Positions 1-8,022 of a stretch of DNA of 64,000 bases are shown here, in pieces. The number at the start of each line of letters is the position of its first letter. Positions within the stretch are counted from its first letter, which is position 1. A program made the translations under genes and the position numbers. Under the pieces are notes generated by a model. The model searched no databases, had not been told where the DNA came from, and was given only the letters and a program-made list of their open reading frames with translations. Source of the DNA: Chryseobacterium sp. SSA4.19 (lineage in GTDB: Bacteria; Bacteroidota; Bacteroidia; Flavobacteriales; Weeksellaceae); contig NZ_JAKVIP010000016.1 in NCBI RefSeq assembly GCF_022601875.1, positions 25,292 to 89,291 on the forward strand, written 5' to 3'.

Positions 1-1102
1 TTTTGTAGGATTCTTGTGCGTTGAGAATTCGCACTTTCCCTTTAGAATAGCAGGCTTTCAGAAACTGTGTTTGGTCTTTGTTTTTTTTCTTTGCAAAAGA
101 TTCTGAAATGGCAAAGTCTTTTTCTTCCTCAAAATCTTTACGCCCAAAACACCCCAGTAAAAAAGGCTTTATATATTGATGATAACAGGAAAAAACGGAC
201 GCAGGATTTCCGGGCAGTGCAAAAATCATCTTCTTGTCTAACTTACCGAAATACAAAGGTTTTCCAGGCTTTTGCCTGATTTTATAAAATAATTCTGAAA
301 CACCTGATTTCTCTAAAGCAGGTTTCACATAATCATAATCTCCTACGGAAATACCACCGGTAATCAGTAAAACATCGATCGTTTCTAAACTTTTTTTTAT
401 GGCAGAAAAAGTAGCTTCTTCCGTATCTTCGACATGATTGATGAATGAAAACCCATGATTAATTTCAGCCAAAGCTGATTGAAGCGTGTAAGAATTAGAA
501 TTGTATATTTCTCCATCCAGAAGCGGTTTCCCGCTTTCCACTAATTCATTTCCTGTATAGAGCAATCCTATTTTTATTTTATTATAAACAGCTATCTTGT
601 CAATTCCAAATCCCGATAAAAACCCGATAACGGCATGGTTAATAAACGTGTTCTCTTCTATAATTTTCGTCCCGAGTCGGGTTTGAGATCCTTTCAAACG
701 GATGTTTTCTCCTTTTAAAATTTCATTACCATTAAATTGAATTCGGTCCTCAATTCTTGTTACTTTCTCCTGCATAATAACAGTATCAACACCATCAGGA
801 ATTTTTGCTCCTGTAAAAATACGCACTGCTTCTCCCCGGCCAAGCTCAAAATTATTTTTTGATACTCCGGCAGGAATGATATGCATAACTTTTAATTCTG
901 AAAAATCTGCTAAATCATCAAACCGAAATCCGTAACCGTCCATCGCAGAGTTATTAAAGGAGGGAACATCTAAAGTTGCAAAAATAGGTTCCGAGGTAAA
1001 GAATCCTTGAGCTTCTAATAATGAAACCGTTATTTTCTCTGTCCGGAAAATTTGTGATTCAATAATTTTTTTTGCTTCGGAAACGGGGATAAAGTATTTC
1101 AT
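1..1102 (-). CDS. moeA: Molybdopterin molybdenumtransferase MoeA (C-terminus beyond window)
   Basis: Inserts molybdate into adenylated molybdopterin in the cytoplasm, the last shared step of Mo-cofactor synthesis. The minus-strand frame opens at ATG 1102-1100 and stays open to the window edge, giving 367 residues. Family members are about 390-400 long, so only the last few dozen residues are missing. Visible signatures are NSAMDGYG (51-58), TGGISVGDYD (248-257, the MoCF/MogA-like domain) and PGNPASV (297-303), all typical of MoeA. It is the last visible gene of the molybdoenzyme locus, 60 bp after a molybdopterin-oxidoreductase-like lipoprotein, so it probably supplies cofactor to the reductase encoded upstream. 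No frame break was seen in the parts translated by hand. Confidence 0.93.
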   Translation of the reverse strand, partial: MKYFIPVSEAKKIIESQIFRTEKITVSLLEAQGFFTSEPIFATLDVPSFNNSAMDGYGFRFDDLADFSELKVMHIIPAGVSKNNFELGRGEAVRIFTGAKIPDGVDTVIMQEKVTRIEDRIQFNGNEILKGENIRLKGSQTRLGTKIIEENTFINHAVIGFLSGFGIDKIAVYNKIKIGLLYTGNELVESGKPLLDGEIYNSNSYTLQSALAEINHGFSFINHVEDTEEATFSAIKKSLETIDVLLITGGISVGDYDYVKPALEKSGVSELFYKIRQKPGKPLYFGKLDKKMIFALPGNPASVFSCYHQYIKPFLLGCFGRKDFEEEKDFAISESFAKKKNKDQTQFLKACYSKGKVRILNAQESYK

Positions 1103-1162
1103 TTTGAAGACGCTTTTAAAGTTTAAAATCGGGGATGAAATTTTATCTGGTTTTACTTTTTC

Positions 1163-1771
1163 TTATTTCACTCGGTTTACTTCAATGCTTTTCAGCCACT
1201 TTACATGTCGCGGACCGGTTTTGGTATCGTTAAGGCTTACCATAATCATTTCTCCTTTTTCTTTCAAGGGCCTTCCGTTTTGCTCAAATACGACATACGC
1301 TTTTTCGCCAATCGGGCTATTGAAGAATTCTGCCCAGGAAAATGTAGCTTTGTAATCATCTGAAGCTCTTGTAATGATATAGAAATTACGGTCTTTATGC
1401 TCCTGTTGGGCGATCTTTGCTTTTTCCAAAATGTCAGTCAGTAAAACTCCTTTTGTAGATTCTACGCTGTCTTTTGTCAAACCGGTCTGGCAAACAATTT
1501 TAAAATCTTTGAGTTCTATCACCTTCATTTTTTTTAAAGAATCTACCGTTAAGGTCAATGGTGTTACGACATCTCCTGTTACTTTTACTTCTTTACTTAC
1601 ATACTTCAAATCTTCTTTTTCGTCATGTTTGTGGCTTTCCTTTTCTTCTGAATGTTTTTGAGCGGTTTTTACAGAATTATCAGGTACAGGATTGATTGTG
1701 TCTGATTTTTTACATTGTAACATTGTCAATGCAATCATTACAACTGTAATTAGATTGGTTAATTTTTTCAT
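1163..1771 (-). CDS. Lipoprotein with sulfite-oxidase-like molybdopterin-binding domain
   Basis: A 202-residue predicted SpII lipoprotein: hydrophobic signal and lipobox LTMLQC with lipidated Cys20. A charged, His-containing linker (about 37-57, KHSEEKESHKHDEKED) follows, then a domain of about 140 residues like the oxidoreductase molybdopterin-binding family (SUOX/MsrP type). Cys94 (IVCQTG) is where that family places its Mo-ligating cysteine, and the PRHVKWLK segment near the C-terminus fits too. It is much shorter than true sulfite oxidases and lacks the dimerisation domain, so activity is uncertain. Its position between moaA and moeA supports a link to the molybdoenzyme locus. Substrate unknown; it may be an electron-transfer or cofactor-handling accessory outside the inner membrane. 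Confidence 0.7.
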   Translation of the reverse strand: MKKLTNLITVVMIALTMLQCKKSDTINPVPDNSVKTAQKHSEEKESHKHDEKEDLKYVSKEVKVTGDVVTPLTLTVDSLKKMKVIELKDFKIVCQTGLTKDSVESTKGVLLTDILEKAKIAQQEHKDRNFYIITRASDDYKATFSWAEFFNSPIGEKAYVVFEQNGRPLKEKGEMIMVSLNDTKTGPRHVKWLKSIEVNRVK

Positions 1772-1985
1772 TGGTATTATTTATTAAGAAGTTTATTTTA
1801 TAAAAACACAGATATTTTATTATTCATTTATTTTTAAAAGACATATTCGCCATTATTTCTGCTATTCAATTGTTTTATTTTTCCCATAAATCTACTCCAC
1901 TACAGCAAGAGCCTACAGCATTAACCGTTTCATATCATAAAATCTGCCGTTATGTATTTTTCAGCCTATCGGTGTTCAAATAAAA

Positions 1986-2993
1986 TCAGCCCCCTATTTT
2001 TATCATATTTCTGTTGACAATTTCACTTTTTTTTATATTTTCCATTTTTGAGAATTGTCCACCTTTTTCTTTGTGCTTTTGAGCGATCGCAAATTGTATA
2101 ATCTCGTTCAGATCTTCATTATTTCTTATAGATTTAATTAAGTCAAACTCATCTGCACCGAAAAGACAGTTTTTCATTTTCCCGTCGGAAGTAATCCGGA
2201 TCCGGTTGCAACCTGCACAAAATGAATTACTCATCGTAGAAATAAATCCGAAAAGGCCTTTGCTTTCCGCATTAATTCTGTATTTTCTGGATGTATCATT
2301 TTTGTGGTCTTCCACCTTTTCATAGGGTAAATGTTCTGAAACTAAAGTCAGCATTTCAGATATCGGAATAACTTTATTTTTCTCCCACGAATTTCCGGTA
2401 AAAGGCATGAATTCTATAAATCTTAACTCGATGGGGTAATGATGTGAAAGTGCTATGAACTCAGGAATTTCGTTTTCATTGAAGCCTCGCATTATGACAA
2501 CATTTAATTTTACATTAAATCCCCTTTTGATACTTTCTTTACTATTTTCCCAAACCGTTTGAAACAAATCTCTTTTAGTAATATATTTAAATTTTTCGCG
2601 GTCGAGAGAATCAATGCTGATATTGAGATTTTTTACACCACATTCTTCAAATAAATCAAAATATTTATGAAGCAAAACGCCGTTGGTTGTGATTCCTATA
2701 TGAGCTCCCAGTGTTGAAATCTGACGAATGATGGATTCAAAACCGTTTCGGACCAAAGGTTCACCACCCGTAATTCTGATTTTATTGATATTGAATTTCT
2801 GAACGAAAATTTTAGAAATTTCATAAATTTCCTGATTGCTCATCAACTCAATTGATGGTGTACTTTTGAACGGCTCATCGGGCATACAATACAGGCAGCG
2901 GAAATTGCAGCTGTCAGTAATCGAAAGCCGGAGATAATTGTGTTTGCGCCCGAAAGAATCGACTAAATCAGTAGGATTTGCCATCGCTTTCAT
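1986..2993 (-). CDS. moaA: GTP 3',8-cyclase MoaA
   Basis: Radical-SAM enzyme that, with MoaC, turns GTP into cyclic pyranopterin monophosphate, the first step of molybdopterin synthesis. The N-terminal cluster motif CNFRCLYC (Cys29, 33, 36 counted from the chosen start) binds the SAM [4Fe-4S] cluster. A second cysteine set (FCAGCNRIRI and KNCLFG) near the C-terminus binds the substrate-side cluster. The protein ends in Gly-Gly, as MoaA requires. ATG 2993 was chosen over ATG 3035 because the longer form overlaps the upstream gene by 68 bp and adds residues absent from the family; ATG 2984 (MANPTD) is also possible. It overlaps the preceding small membrane gene, so translational coupling is likely. 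Confidence 0.92.
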   Translation of the reverse strand: MKAMANPTDLVDSFGRKHNYLRLSITDSCNFRCLYCMPDEPFKSTPSIELMSNQEIYEISKIFVQKFNINKIRITGGEPLVRNGFESIIRQISTLGAHIGITTNGVLLHKYFDLFEECGVKNLNISIDSLDREKFKYITKRDLFQTVWENSKESIKRGFNVKLNVVIMRGFNENEIPEFIALSHHYPIELRFIEFMPFTGNSWEKNKVIPISEMLTLVSEHLPYEKVEDHKNDTSRKYRINAESKGLFGFISTMSNSFCAGCNRIRITSDGKMKNCLFGADEFDLIKSIRNNEDLNEIIQFAIAQKHKEKGGQFSKMENIKKSEIVNRNMIKIGG

Positions 2994-3252
2994 CTTGTGA
3001 ATTTTTAACTTGCCCGGTTGGAATATCAGGTACATATCTCAAAAAGAAAACCGTACACATAAAAATAATCACCGAACCAATTGCCGAATACCAGGCAAAA
3101 TCGATGTGCTCTTTGTCTAACGCTTTGTTGATGGTTCCAAACAAAAGCCACATCTGCAGACTGACCAGCAAAATATAAATACTGATAATAGCAACCAACA
3201 TCTCGTTGACGCGGAAGGTTACTTTTTTTATGGGTTTCTTTCGTACTGACAT
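2968..3252 (-). CDS. Small two-helix membrane protein of the molybdoenzyme operon
   Basis: A 94-residue protein with a basic N-terminus (VRKKPIKK), two hydrophobic helices (about 17-39 and 55-73) and a short polar tail. It resembles the small DUF6755-type membrane proteins that accompany Rieske/molybdopterin oxidoreductase genes; that family assignment is from memory. There are no metal-binding residues, so a structural or assembly role in the membrane complex is more likely than a redox one. It lies between the Rieske gene and moaA on the same strand, and its 3' end overlaps moaA. Confidence 0.65.
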   Translation of the reverse strand: MSVRKKPIKKVTFRVNEMLVAIISIYILLVSLQMWLLFGTINKALDKEHIDFAWYSAIGSVIIFMCTVFFLRYVPDIPTGQVKNSQDESDGKSY

Positions 3253-3299
3253 TTTTTCGGTTTTTAATTAATTTTTAAATGCTTAAGCCCGCAAACTTT

Positions 3300-3827
3300 T
3301 TATCCGTGTCCGTGAGTATCTTTCGATTCTTTGATAAAATCTGTCACGTAGATTTTGTCTTCTTTTATTACAACCGTCAATTGCGGTAGCGGTCTCGGCG
3401 GTGGCCCCTGTATCACTGAACCGTCATCCGGATTGAAAAAACCGTGGTGGCAAGGGCATTCTATCACTCTATCTTCATGATTGTATAAAACAGAACAGGA
3501 TAAGTGGGTACATTTCTGCTCAAAAACCTTCCATTTGTCTTCAGCTAACCTGATGAGCATGTATGGCGTTCTATGGTTCTCGTTGATGTAGAAAGTCCGC
3601 ATGCTGCCGACTTTAAGATCGGTGGTCAGTCCTACGAAATATTCTCCCAGTGTTTCTTCTTTTTTGAAATGATTGAATACCGGAATTCCCAAATTCGCTA
3701 ACGCTAAAGTACCTGAAAAAAAGGTAATCAGCTTGATGAATTCTTTACGTGAAACATAGGCTGCTTCCCGTTTTTTAATTGGAAAATCGGATTTCCAGGC
3801 GGGAATTTTTTTATGATCTTCTGACAT
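3300..3827 (-). CDS. Rieske [2Fe-2S] protein, membrane anchored
   Basis: A 175-residue Rieske protein. The cluster motifs are complete: CTHLSC (ligands Cys106 and His108, disulfide Cys111) and CPCHHG (ligands Cys124 and His127, disulfide Cys126). The N-terminus has a Tat-like VSRKEFIKL segment, an Arg-Lys variant of the twin-arginine motif, followed by one hydrophobic helix (about 32-50). This fits the usual Rieske topology, with the folded domain exported by Tat and held by an uncleaved anchor; a TatA gene lies elsewhere in this window. It sits directly after the ferredoxin subunit (10 bp gap), so it probably passes electrons between the quinone pool or a periplasmic carrier and the molybdoenzyme. 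The neighbouring genes do not form a bc1 complex. Confidence 0.9.
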   Translation of the reverse strand: MSEDHKKIPAWKSDFPIKKREAAYVSRKEFIKLITFFSGTLALANLGIPVFNHFKKEETLGEYFVGLTTDLKVGSMRTFYINENHRTPYMLIRLAEDKWKVFEQKCTHLSCSVLYNHEDRVIECPCHHGFFNPDDGSVIQGPPPRPLPQLTVVIKEDKIYVTDFIKESKDTHGHG

Positions 3828-3837
3828 GGTAAGAGGT

Positions 3838-4413
3838 TTAAAAAACTTTTAATTCTTCGCTGCCTTTCGGCATCATGATATTTACTTTAGTATTGACGAT
3901 TTCTTTCCCGAAAATAAAACGGTTGACCGGTGTACTGTTAGGTCTTTTCTTCGCCACATTATCTCTGGTATCAAACGTTAAGGCTCCGCTTGGGCAGACA
4001 GTAGCACACATGGGTTTTAGGCCTGTGCTGGTTCGGTCGTAGCACATATTACATTTCATCATCAGCATGGCACTCTGATCCGGGATTTGCGGAACGCCGA
4101 ACGGGCAGCCGATAACACAGTTGGCACAGCCGATACATTTTGAGGTATCTGCAGTGTGAACAATTCCATATTCGTCTTTTGTAATTGCGTCCGCCGGGCA
4201 AACATTGGCACAGATCGGGTCTTCGCAGTGCATGCATACCTGAACGGTTGTCTGAATGGTTTCGGCTCTGTCCACGTAATGAATATGGATCATTGAGGTT
4301 TCTCCGTTGGTTTCGCACTCAGCACACGCCATCTCACACGAGTGACAGCCGATGCACCGCTGCATATCCACAAAAAATTCCATATCGTTAAATTTTTCAA
4401 ACTGTTCCGCCAT
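3838..4413 (-). CDS. Four-cluster ferredoxin-type electron-transfer subunit (DmsB/NrfC-like)
   Basis: A 191-residue iron-sulfur protein with four cysteine groups, CIGCHSCEMAC, CMHCEDPICANVC, CIGCANCVIGC and CNMC...MCATVC, matching the four [4Fe-4S] clusters of DmsB/NrfC/PsrB-type subunits. There is no signal peptide, so it is expected in the cytoplasm beside the catalytic subunit, which begins 12 bp upstream in the same operon. It should relay electrons between the membrane subunit and the molybdopterin protein. Nap/Nas enzymes do not normally use a subunit of this kind, which makes the combination unusual. Confidence 0.9.
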   Translation of the reverse strand: MAEQFEKFNDMEFFVDMQRCIGCHSCEMACAECETNGETSMIHIHYVDRAETIQTTVQVCMHCEDPICANVCPADAITKDEYGIVHTADTSKCIGCANCVIGCPFGVPQIPDQSAMLMMKCNMCYDRTSTGLKPMCATVCPSGALTFDTRDNVAKKRPNSTPVNRFIFGKEIVNTKVNIMMPKGSEELKVF

Positions 4414-4425
4414 AATTTTTAAAAT

Positions 4426-6657
4426 CTAATATTGAATATCTCTACTTTGGTTGGCAAATTCTACTGAGTTTTCACCTTTTTTCCGTCCAGTCTTTTCAAT
4501 TTTACAGGAGCAAACTTTGAACTCGGGTATTTTTGAAACCGGATCCAAAGCATCAATCGTCAATTGGTTCGCGGAATTCACACCACCCCAATGATAAGGG
4601 ATGAAAACCGTGTCCTGTCTTATGGTTTCAACGACATTAGCAGGAAACAATGCGCTTCCTCGCCGGGTAGAAACTTTGATTAAATCATTTTCTTCAATGC
4701 CGTATTCTGCTGCCAGTTTAGGATGAATTTCCAATAAAGGTTCCGGATAAAGGTCTACCAGTTTTCCGATTCTTCTGGTTTGTGAACCGCTTAAATATTG
4801 GCTTACAACCCTTCCTGTTGTCAGCACGATCGGATATTCTTCGTCCGGTTCTTCAGTTGGTTTTTTGTAAGGAGTCGGGTTAAAATGTGCTTTTTTATCG
4901 TTTGTATTAAACTGTTTATCTTCCCAAAGTCTCGGTGTCCCGGGATGATCTTCGGTTGGACAGGGCCAGAAAATCCCCAGATTTTTTTCTACTCTTTCGT
5001 AGGTAATCCCGTAATAATCGGCAGCACTTCCTCTTGATGCAACTCTTAGTTCATTAAAAGTTTCCTCGCTTTTTTTATAATTGAATTTGTCGCCTTCCCC
5101 TAATCTACGGGCTAATTCCATTAAAATTTCGCTGTCACGTTTTGCTTTTCCGGGTGGATCAACAACTGCCCTGATTCTAATCACACGACCTTCTGAAGAA
5201 GTTGTTGTTCCCTCTTCCTCTTCCTGCAAAGAACCTGCAAGAATAATATTGGCGTGTCGCAGAGTTTCAGATAAAAAGAAATCGATTCCTGCATAGAATT
5301 CCAATTTTTCCAATGCTGCGCGGACATTGTTGTTATTCGGCAGGGAAACCAAAGGATTGAAACAGATCGACAGCAAACCTTTGATTTCTCCCCTATTGAT
5401 CGCTTCAATAATTTCATAGGCACTCAATCCTTTTCGAGGCATATCTTCTTCCTTGATTCCCCAGATATCCGCGACTATTTTACGGTGCTCCGGATTTTCA
5501 ATATCTCTGTTTCCGGGAAGCTGGTCGCATTTATGACCGTGTTCCCGACCGCCCTGTCCGTTTCCCTGTCCGGTTATCGTTCCATAGCCGCAATAAGGTT
5601 TTCCTATTCTTCCGGTTGCTAAAACTAAATTAATACAGCTTGAAACGTTCTGCACACCTTTAGAATGATGTTCGATGCCACGAGCGTGCATCAGGAAACT
5701 GGTTTTTGCTTTCCCCCACATTTCTGCAGCTTTGAAAATGAGCTCTTTCGGAACTCCTGTCACTTCTTCACCCCACTCGAGGGTACAATCTTTTACCGCT
5801 TCGGCCGTTTCTTTAAATCCTGAGGTATAATTATTTATGAAATCATTATCCAGCCAATTGTTATCAATTAAAACCTTCAGCATCGTATTCGTCAGTGCTG
5901 AATCGGTTCCGGGTCTTAACGGCAGATGAATATCGGCCGTTCTCGCAATCGGAATCTGGCGTGGATCAATAACGATTAATTTGGCTCCGTTATCCCGGGC
6001 TTCCCAAATTTTATGTGTTAAAACAGGGAAACATTCGCTCACATTCGCTCCGGTAATAAGGATAACTTCTGCATGAGCGAGGTCTGCCCAGCTGTTGGAA
6101 GAGCGGTCCATTCCGAATGCTTTCTTATTTCCCGCACCAGCACTCACCATACACAACCGTCCATTATAATCGAGGTTAGCGGTTTTCAATGCAACTCTTG
6201 CAAATTTTCCGACCATATAACTTTTCTCATTGGTTAGAGAAACGCCTGACAGCATCGCAAAAGAATTTTTTCCGTATTTTTCCTGAATCCTCCTGATTTC
6301 CTTAATCACCACATCGTATGCTTCCTCCCATTCTATCGGGATAAAACCTTTACCTTCAATCCTTTTATAGGGTGAAAGCAGACGATCCGGATGATTGTCC
6401 TGCATGTACCGCTGAACTCCTTTCGGACAAAGTCTGCCCTCATTAAAAGGAAAGTCATTCCACGGTTCGAAACCCACGACTTTTTTATCCTTCACTTTTA
6501 ATTGAATCCCACACTGCAGGCCGCAAAAACAGCAATGTGTTTTTACCAAAGCATCGGGATTCTGAGGATTTGACCTTACGGTTCCTTTGTTTGGATAATG
6601 TTGATGCGGTCCGAATACATTAATGATTTCGTCGGCTGTTACGGGTAATCTTGCCAT
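4426..6657 (-). CDS. Molybdopterin oxidoreductase, Nap/Nas-like nitrate reductase catalytic subunit (candidate)
   Basis: A 743-residue Mo/W-bisPGD enzyme of the DMSO reductase superfamily. The N-terminal [4Fe-4S] motif is Cys42-x2-Cys45-x3-Cys49-x27-Cys77, with the conserved Lys79 in LCPKG. The segment YNGRLCMVSAG holds Cys169 where NapA, NasA and formate dehydrogenases place the Mo ligand; membrane NarG uses Asp there. No Tat signal is present, so it is cytoplasmic, unlike NapA. The C-terminus lacks the extra [2Fe-2S]/BFD part of Klebsiella-type NasA. Neighbours are a NarI-like membrane protein, a four-cluster ferredoxin and a Rieske protein, so this looks like a membrane-coupled reductase with a Nas-type catalytic core. 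Nitrate is the likeliest substrate, but formate or another oxyanion cannot be excluded from sequence. Confidence 0.85.
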   Translation of the reverse strand: MARLPVTADEIINVFGPHQHYPNKGTVRSNPQNPDALVKTHCCFCGLQCGIQLKVKDKKVVGFEPWNDFPFNEGRLCPKGVQRYMQDNHPDRLLSPYKRIEGKGFIPIEWEEAYDVVIKEIRRIQEKYGKNSFAMLSGVSLTNEKSYMVGKFARVALKTANLDYNGRLCMVSAGAGNKKAFGMDRSSNSWADLAHAEVILITGANVSECFPVLTHKIWEARDNGAKLIVIDPRQIPIARTADIHLPLRPGTDSALTNTMLKVLIDNNWLDNDFINNYTSGFKETAEAVKDCTLEWGEEVTGVPKELIFKAAEMWGKAKTSFLMHARGIEHHSKGVQNVSSCINLVLATGRIGKPYCGYGTITGQGNGQGGREHGHKCDQLPGNRDIENPEHRKIVADIWGIKEEDMPRKGLSAYEIIEAINRGEIKGLLSICFNPLVSLPNNNNVRAALEKLEFYAGIDFFLSETLRHANIILAGSLQEEEEGTTTSSEGRVIRIRAVVDPPGKAKRDSEILMELARRLGEGDKFNYKKSEETFNELRVASRGSAADYYGITYERVEKNLGIFWPCPTEDHPGTPRLWEDKQFNTNDKKAHFNPTPYKKPTEEPDEEYPIVLTTGRVVSQYLSGSQTRRIGKLVDLYPEPLLEIHPKLAAEYGIEENDLIKVSTRRGSALFPANVVETIRQDTVFIPYHWGGVNSANQLTIDALDPVSKIPEFKVCSCKIEKTGRKKGENSVEFANQSRDIQY

Positions 6658-6669
6658 GTTTATTTTATT

Positions 6670-7725
6670 TTAACCAAAATAAGTTCCTGATTCCTGTCTT
6701 GCTTTGAGGTGCGCTTTGGCGAGCATTGCTCTTTTTCCTTCCGGGCTATAGTCTAAATAACTTTTTCCTTCTTCATTTTCTAAATCGAATCCCATTTCCT
6801 GAGTGATTTCTTTTAAATCATCGATATGCATTGAGGTAGTATATTCATCGCCGGTGTGCGGGCAAATCTGCATCCCGCGCCGTTTCCCTTCAATTTTATA
6901 AATATTTGCGCCCACCTGAGCAGGTCTCTGAAATATGTGAAAGAATTTTCCGAAAGGGATCCACATCAGAAACATTGCAACGGTAATCGCATGTATAATG
7001 GCCATAAACTGGCTCATTTTTCCTTCGAGATAGGTATAATCAAACCAAATCCCCAAACCTGTCACGGAAACAGCAACCAATAAAATTAAGGGAAGCCAGT
7101 CGCGCTCAAACCATTGGGTCGCGATTAACCCTTCATCAACAAATCTTCTGTGCATCATGATCAGACATCCTATGATTACCATGATTGCCGTCCAGACCAG
7201 GATGTGGAAAAAGAACATCGCAACAAAGGTATTCAGAGGAAAGGTCATCACGGTAACTCCCATCATATGAGTTTCGTACTGATCAATCGTTCCGGGCTTC
7301 AATGTAAAATGCAGCCATCCGAAGGTAAGACCAAACGTAACCACAAAAGAGATGAGGCAGCCTGTTGCTAAAAGAAAATGACCCAGCCAGCGCATTCTTC
7401 CTCTGGAAACAATAAACTTCTGGAAAAGAATGTTTCGTACGGAAAGGCGGATCACTTCTTTGATATAGATCGGATAATCTTTGCTGAAAATAAATTCCCA
7501 CGTACGTTTCCAATATTTCTGCGTTGCCGGGCGCTGCTTCCATACTGAATGATGATACACTACTCCGAATGTCATGCTGATGGTCCCGAAAAAATAAATG
7601 ATTAAAGCGGCATCAAAATTCTGAAGATTAACAGAACCTGCTACCGTAATAGCGATCACTACGAATGTAGCAATAATTGCATTAATAAATGCTTTCCTGT
7701 TGATATTGGTGAAAATGCTGAACAT
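6670..7725 (-). CDS. NarI-like membrane subunit of the molybdoenzyme
   Basis: A 351-residue polytopic protein with about six hydrophobic helices and a soluble C-terminal tail of roughly 90 residues. Features shared with NarI/DsrM-type cytochrome b subunits are the RMRWLGHFLLATG helix, a central helix with MFFFHILVW, and IPFGKFFHIFQRPAQ near the last helix; the histidines could ligate heme b. The tail (QICPHTGDEY, then acidic and helical) faces the cytoplasm by the positive-inside pattern and may dock the ferredoxin subunit. It is the first gene of the operon, 12 bp ahead of the catalytic subunit, and probably exchanges electrons with menaquinol. Confidence 0.78.
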   Translation of the reverse strand: MFSIFTNINRKAFINAIIATFVVIAITVAGSVNLQNFDAALIIYFFGTISMTFGVVYHHSVWKQRPATQKYWKRTWEFIFSKDYPIYIKEVIRLSVRNILFQKFIVSRGRMRWLGHFLLATGCLISFVVTFGLTFGWLHFTLKPGTIDQYETHMMGVTVMTFPLNTFVAMFFFHILVWTAIMVIIGCLIMMHRRFVDEGLIATQWFERDWLPLILLVAVSVTGLGIWFDYTYLEGKMSQFMAIIHAITVAMFLMWIPFGKFFHIFQRPAQVGANIYKIEGKRRGMQICPHTGDEYTTSMHIDDLKEITQEMGFDLENEEGKSYLDYSPEGKRAMLAKAHLKARQESGTYFG

Positions 7726-7782
7726 CCCGTTTAAATTTAAAGGTCACTCATTTACTGTATGAGGGATCCTGTTTTTCTTCAA

Positions 7783-7790
7783 CAAAGATA
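7783..7790 (-). promoter_or_regulatory. Bacteroidota -7 box for the molybdoenzyme operon
   Basis: The minus strand reads TATCTTTG here, a perfect match to the Bacteroidota TAnnTTTG element, about 58 bp before the first start codon. No TTTG is visible at -33; that space is taken by an inverted repeat, which suggests an activator-dependent promoter. Confidence 0.6.
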
Positions 7791-7804
7791 CAGCAATACA
7801 TTTC

Positions 7805-7830
7805 TAAATAAGACACAATTATCTTATTTA
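7805..7830. promoter_or_regulatory. Perfect 9-bp inverted repeat, candidate activator site
   Basis: TAAATAAGA and TCTTATTTA are perfect 9-base arms around an 8-base spacer. The centre (7817.5) lies about 40 bp upstream of the transcription start implied by the -7 box, the classic position for a class II activator. It lacks GC pairs and a U-tract, so it is not a terminator. Confidence 0.55.
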
Positions 7831-7846
7831 AAATTATTCAAAATAA

Positions 7847-7865
7847 ATGATACAAATTATATCAT
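7847..7865. promoter_or_regulatory. Inverted repeat ATGATA-N7-TATCAT
   Basis: Perfect 6-base arms around a 7-base spacer, about 80 bp upstream of the inferred start site of the molybdoenzyme operon. The half-site resembles the FNR-like box next to it, so it may be a second binding site for the same kind of regulator. The region is very AT-rich, so chance is possible. Confidence 0.35.
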
Positions 7866-7899
7866 CTATCAAATTGAAATACAATTAATTGCAATAAAT

Positions 7900-7913
7900 A
7901 TGATTTACATCAT
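7900..7913. promoter_or_regulatory. FNR/CRP-type box ATGAT-N4-ATCAT
   Basis: A perfect 14-bp palindrome differing only in the outer base of each arm from the FNR consensus TTGAT-N4-ATCAA. It lies between the FNR-type regulator gene and the operon, about 129 bp upstream of the inferred start site. That distance suits a secondary or upstream activation site. Confidence 0.5.
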
Positions 7914-8022
7914 GCTATTGAACTAATATGTTCATCACCGCTAAAAAACTATATGATTATAAAGTAAAATTAAATAGAAGCACCAATCTCAGTGCTTTAC
8001 ACAGATTTTCAGACATGATGAT

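Noticed and set aside
1772..1985. Possible molybdenum-cofactor riboswitch between moaA and the lipoprotein gene
   Set aside because: No conserved helices could be recognised in this AT-rich 214 bp, and such riboswitches normally precede the first gene of an operon.
3838..6657. Molybdoenzyme as a formate dehydrogenase
   Set aside because: The RLCMVSAG segment and overall pattern are closer to Nap/Nas proteins, and there is no FdhD/FdhE gene nearby, but it is not fully excluded.
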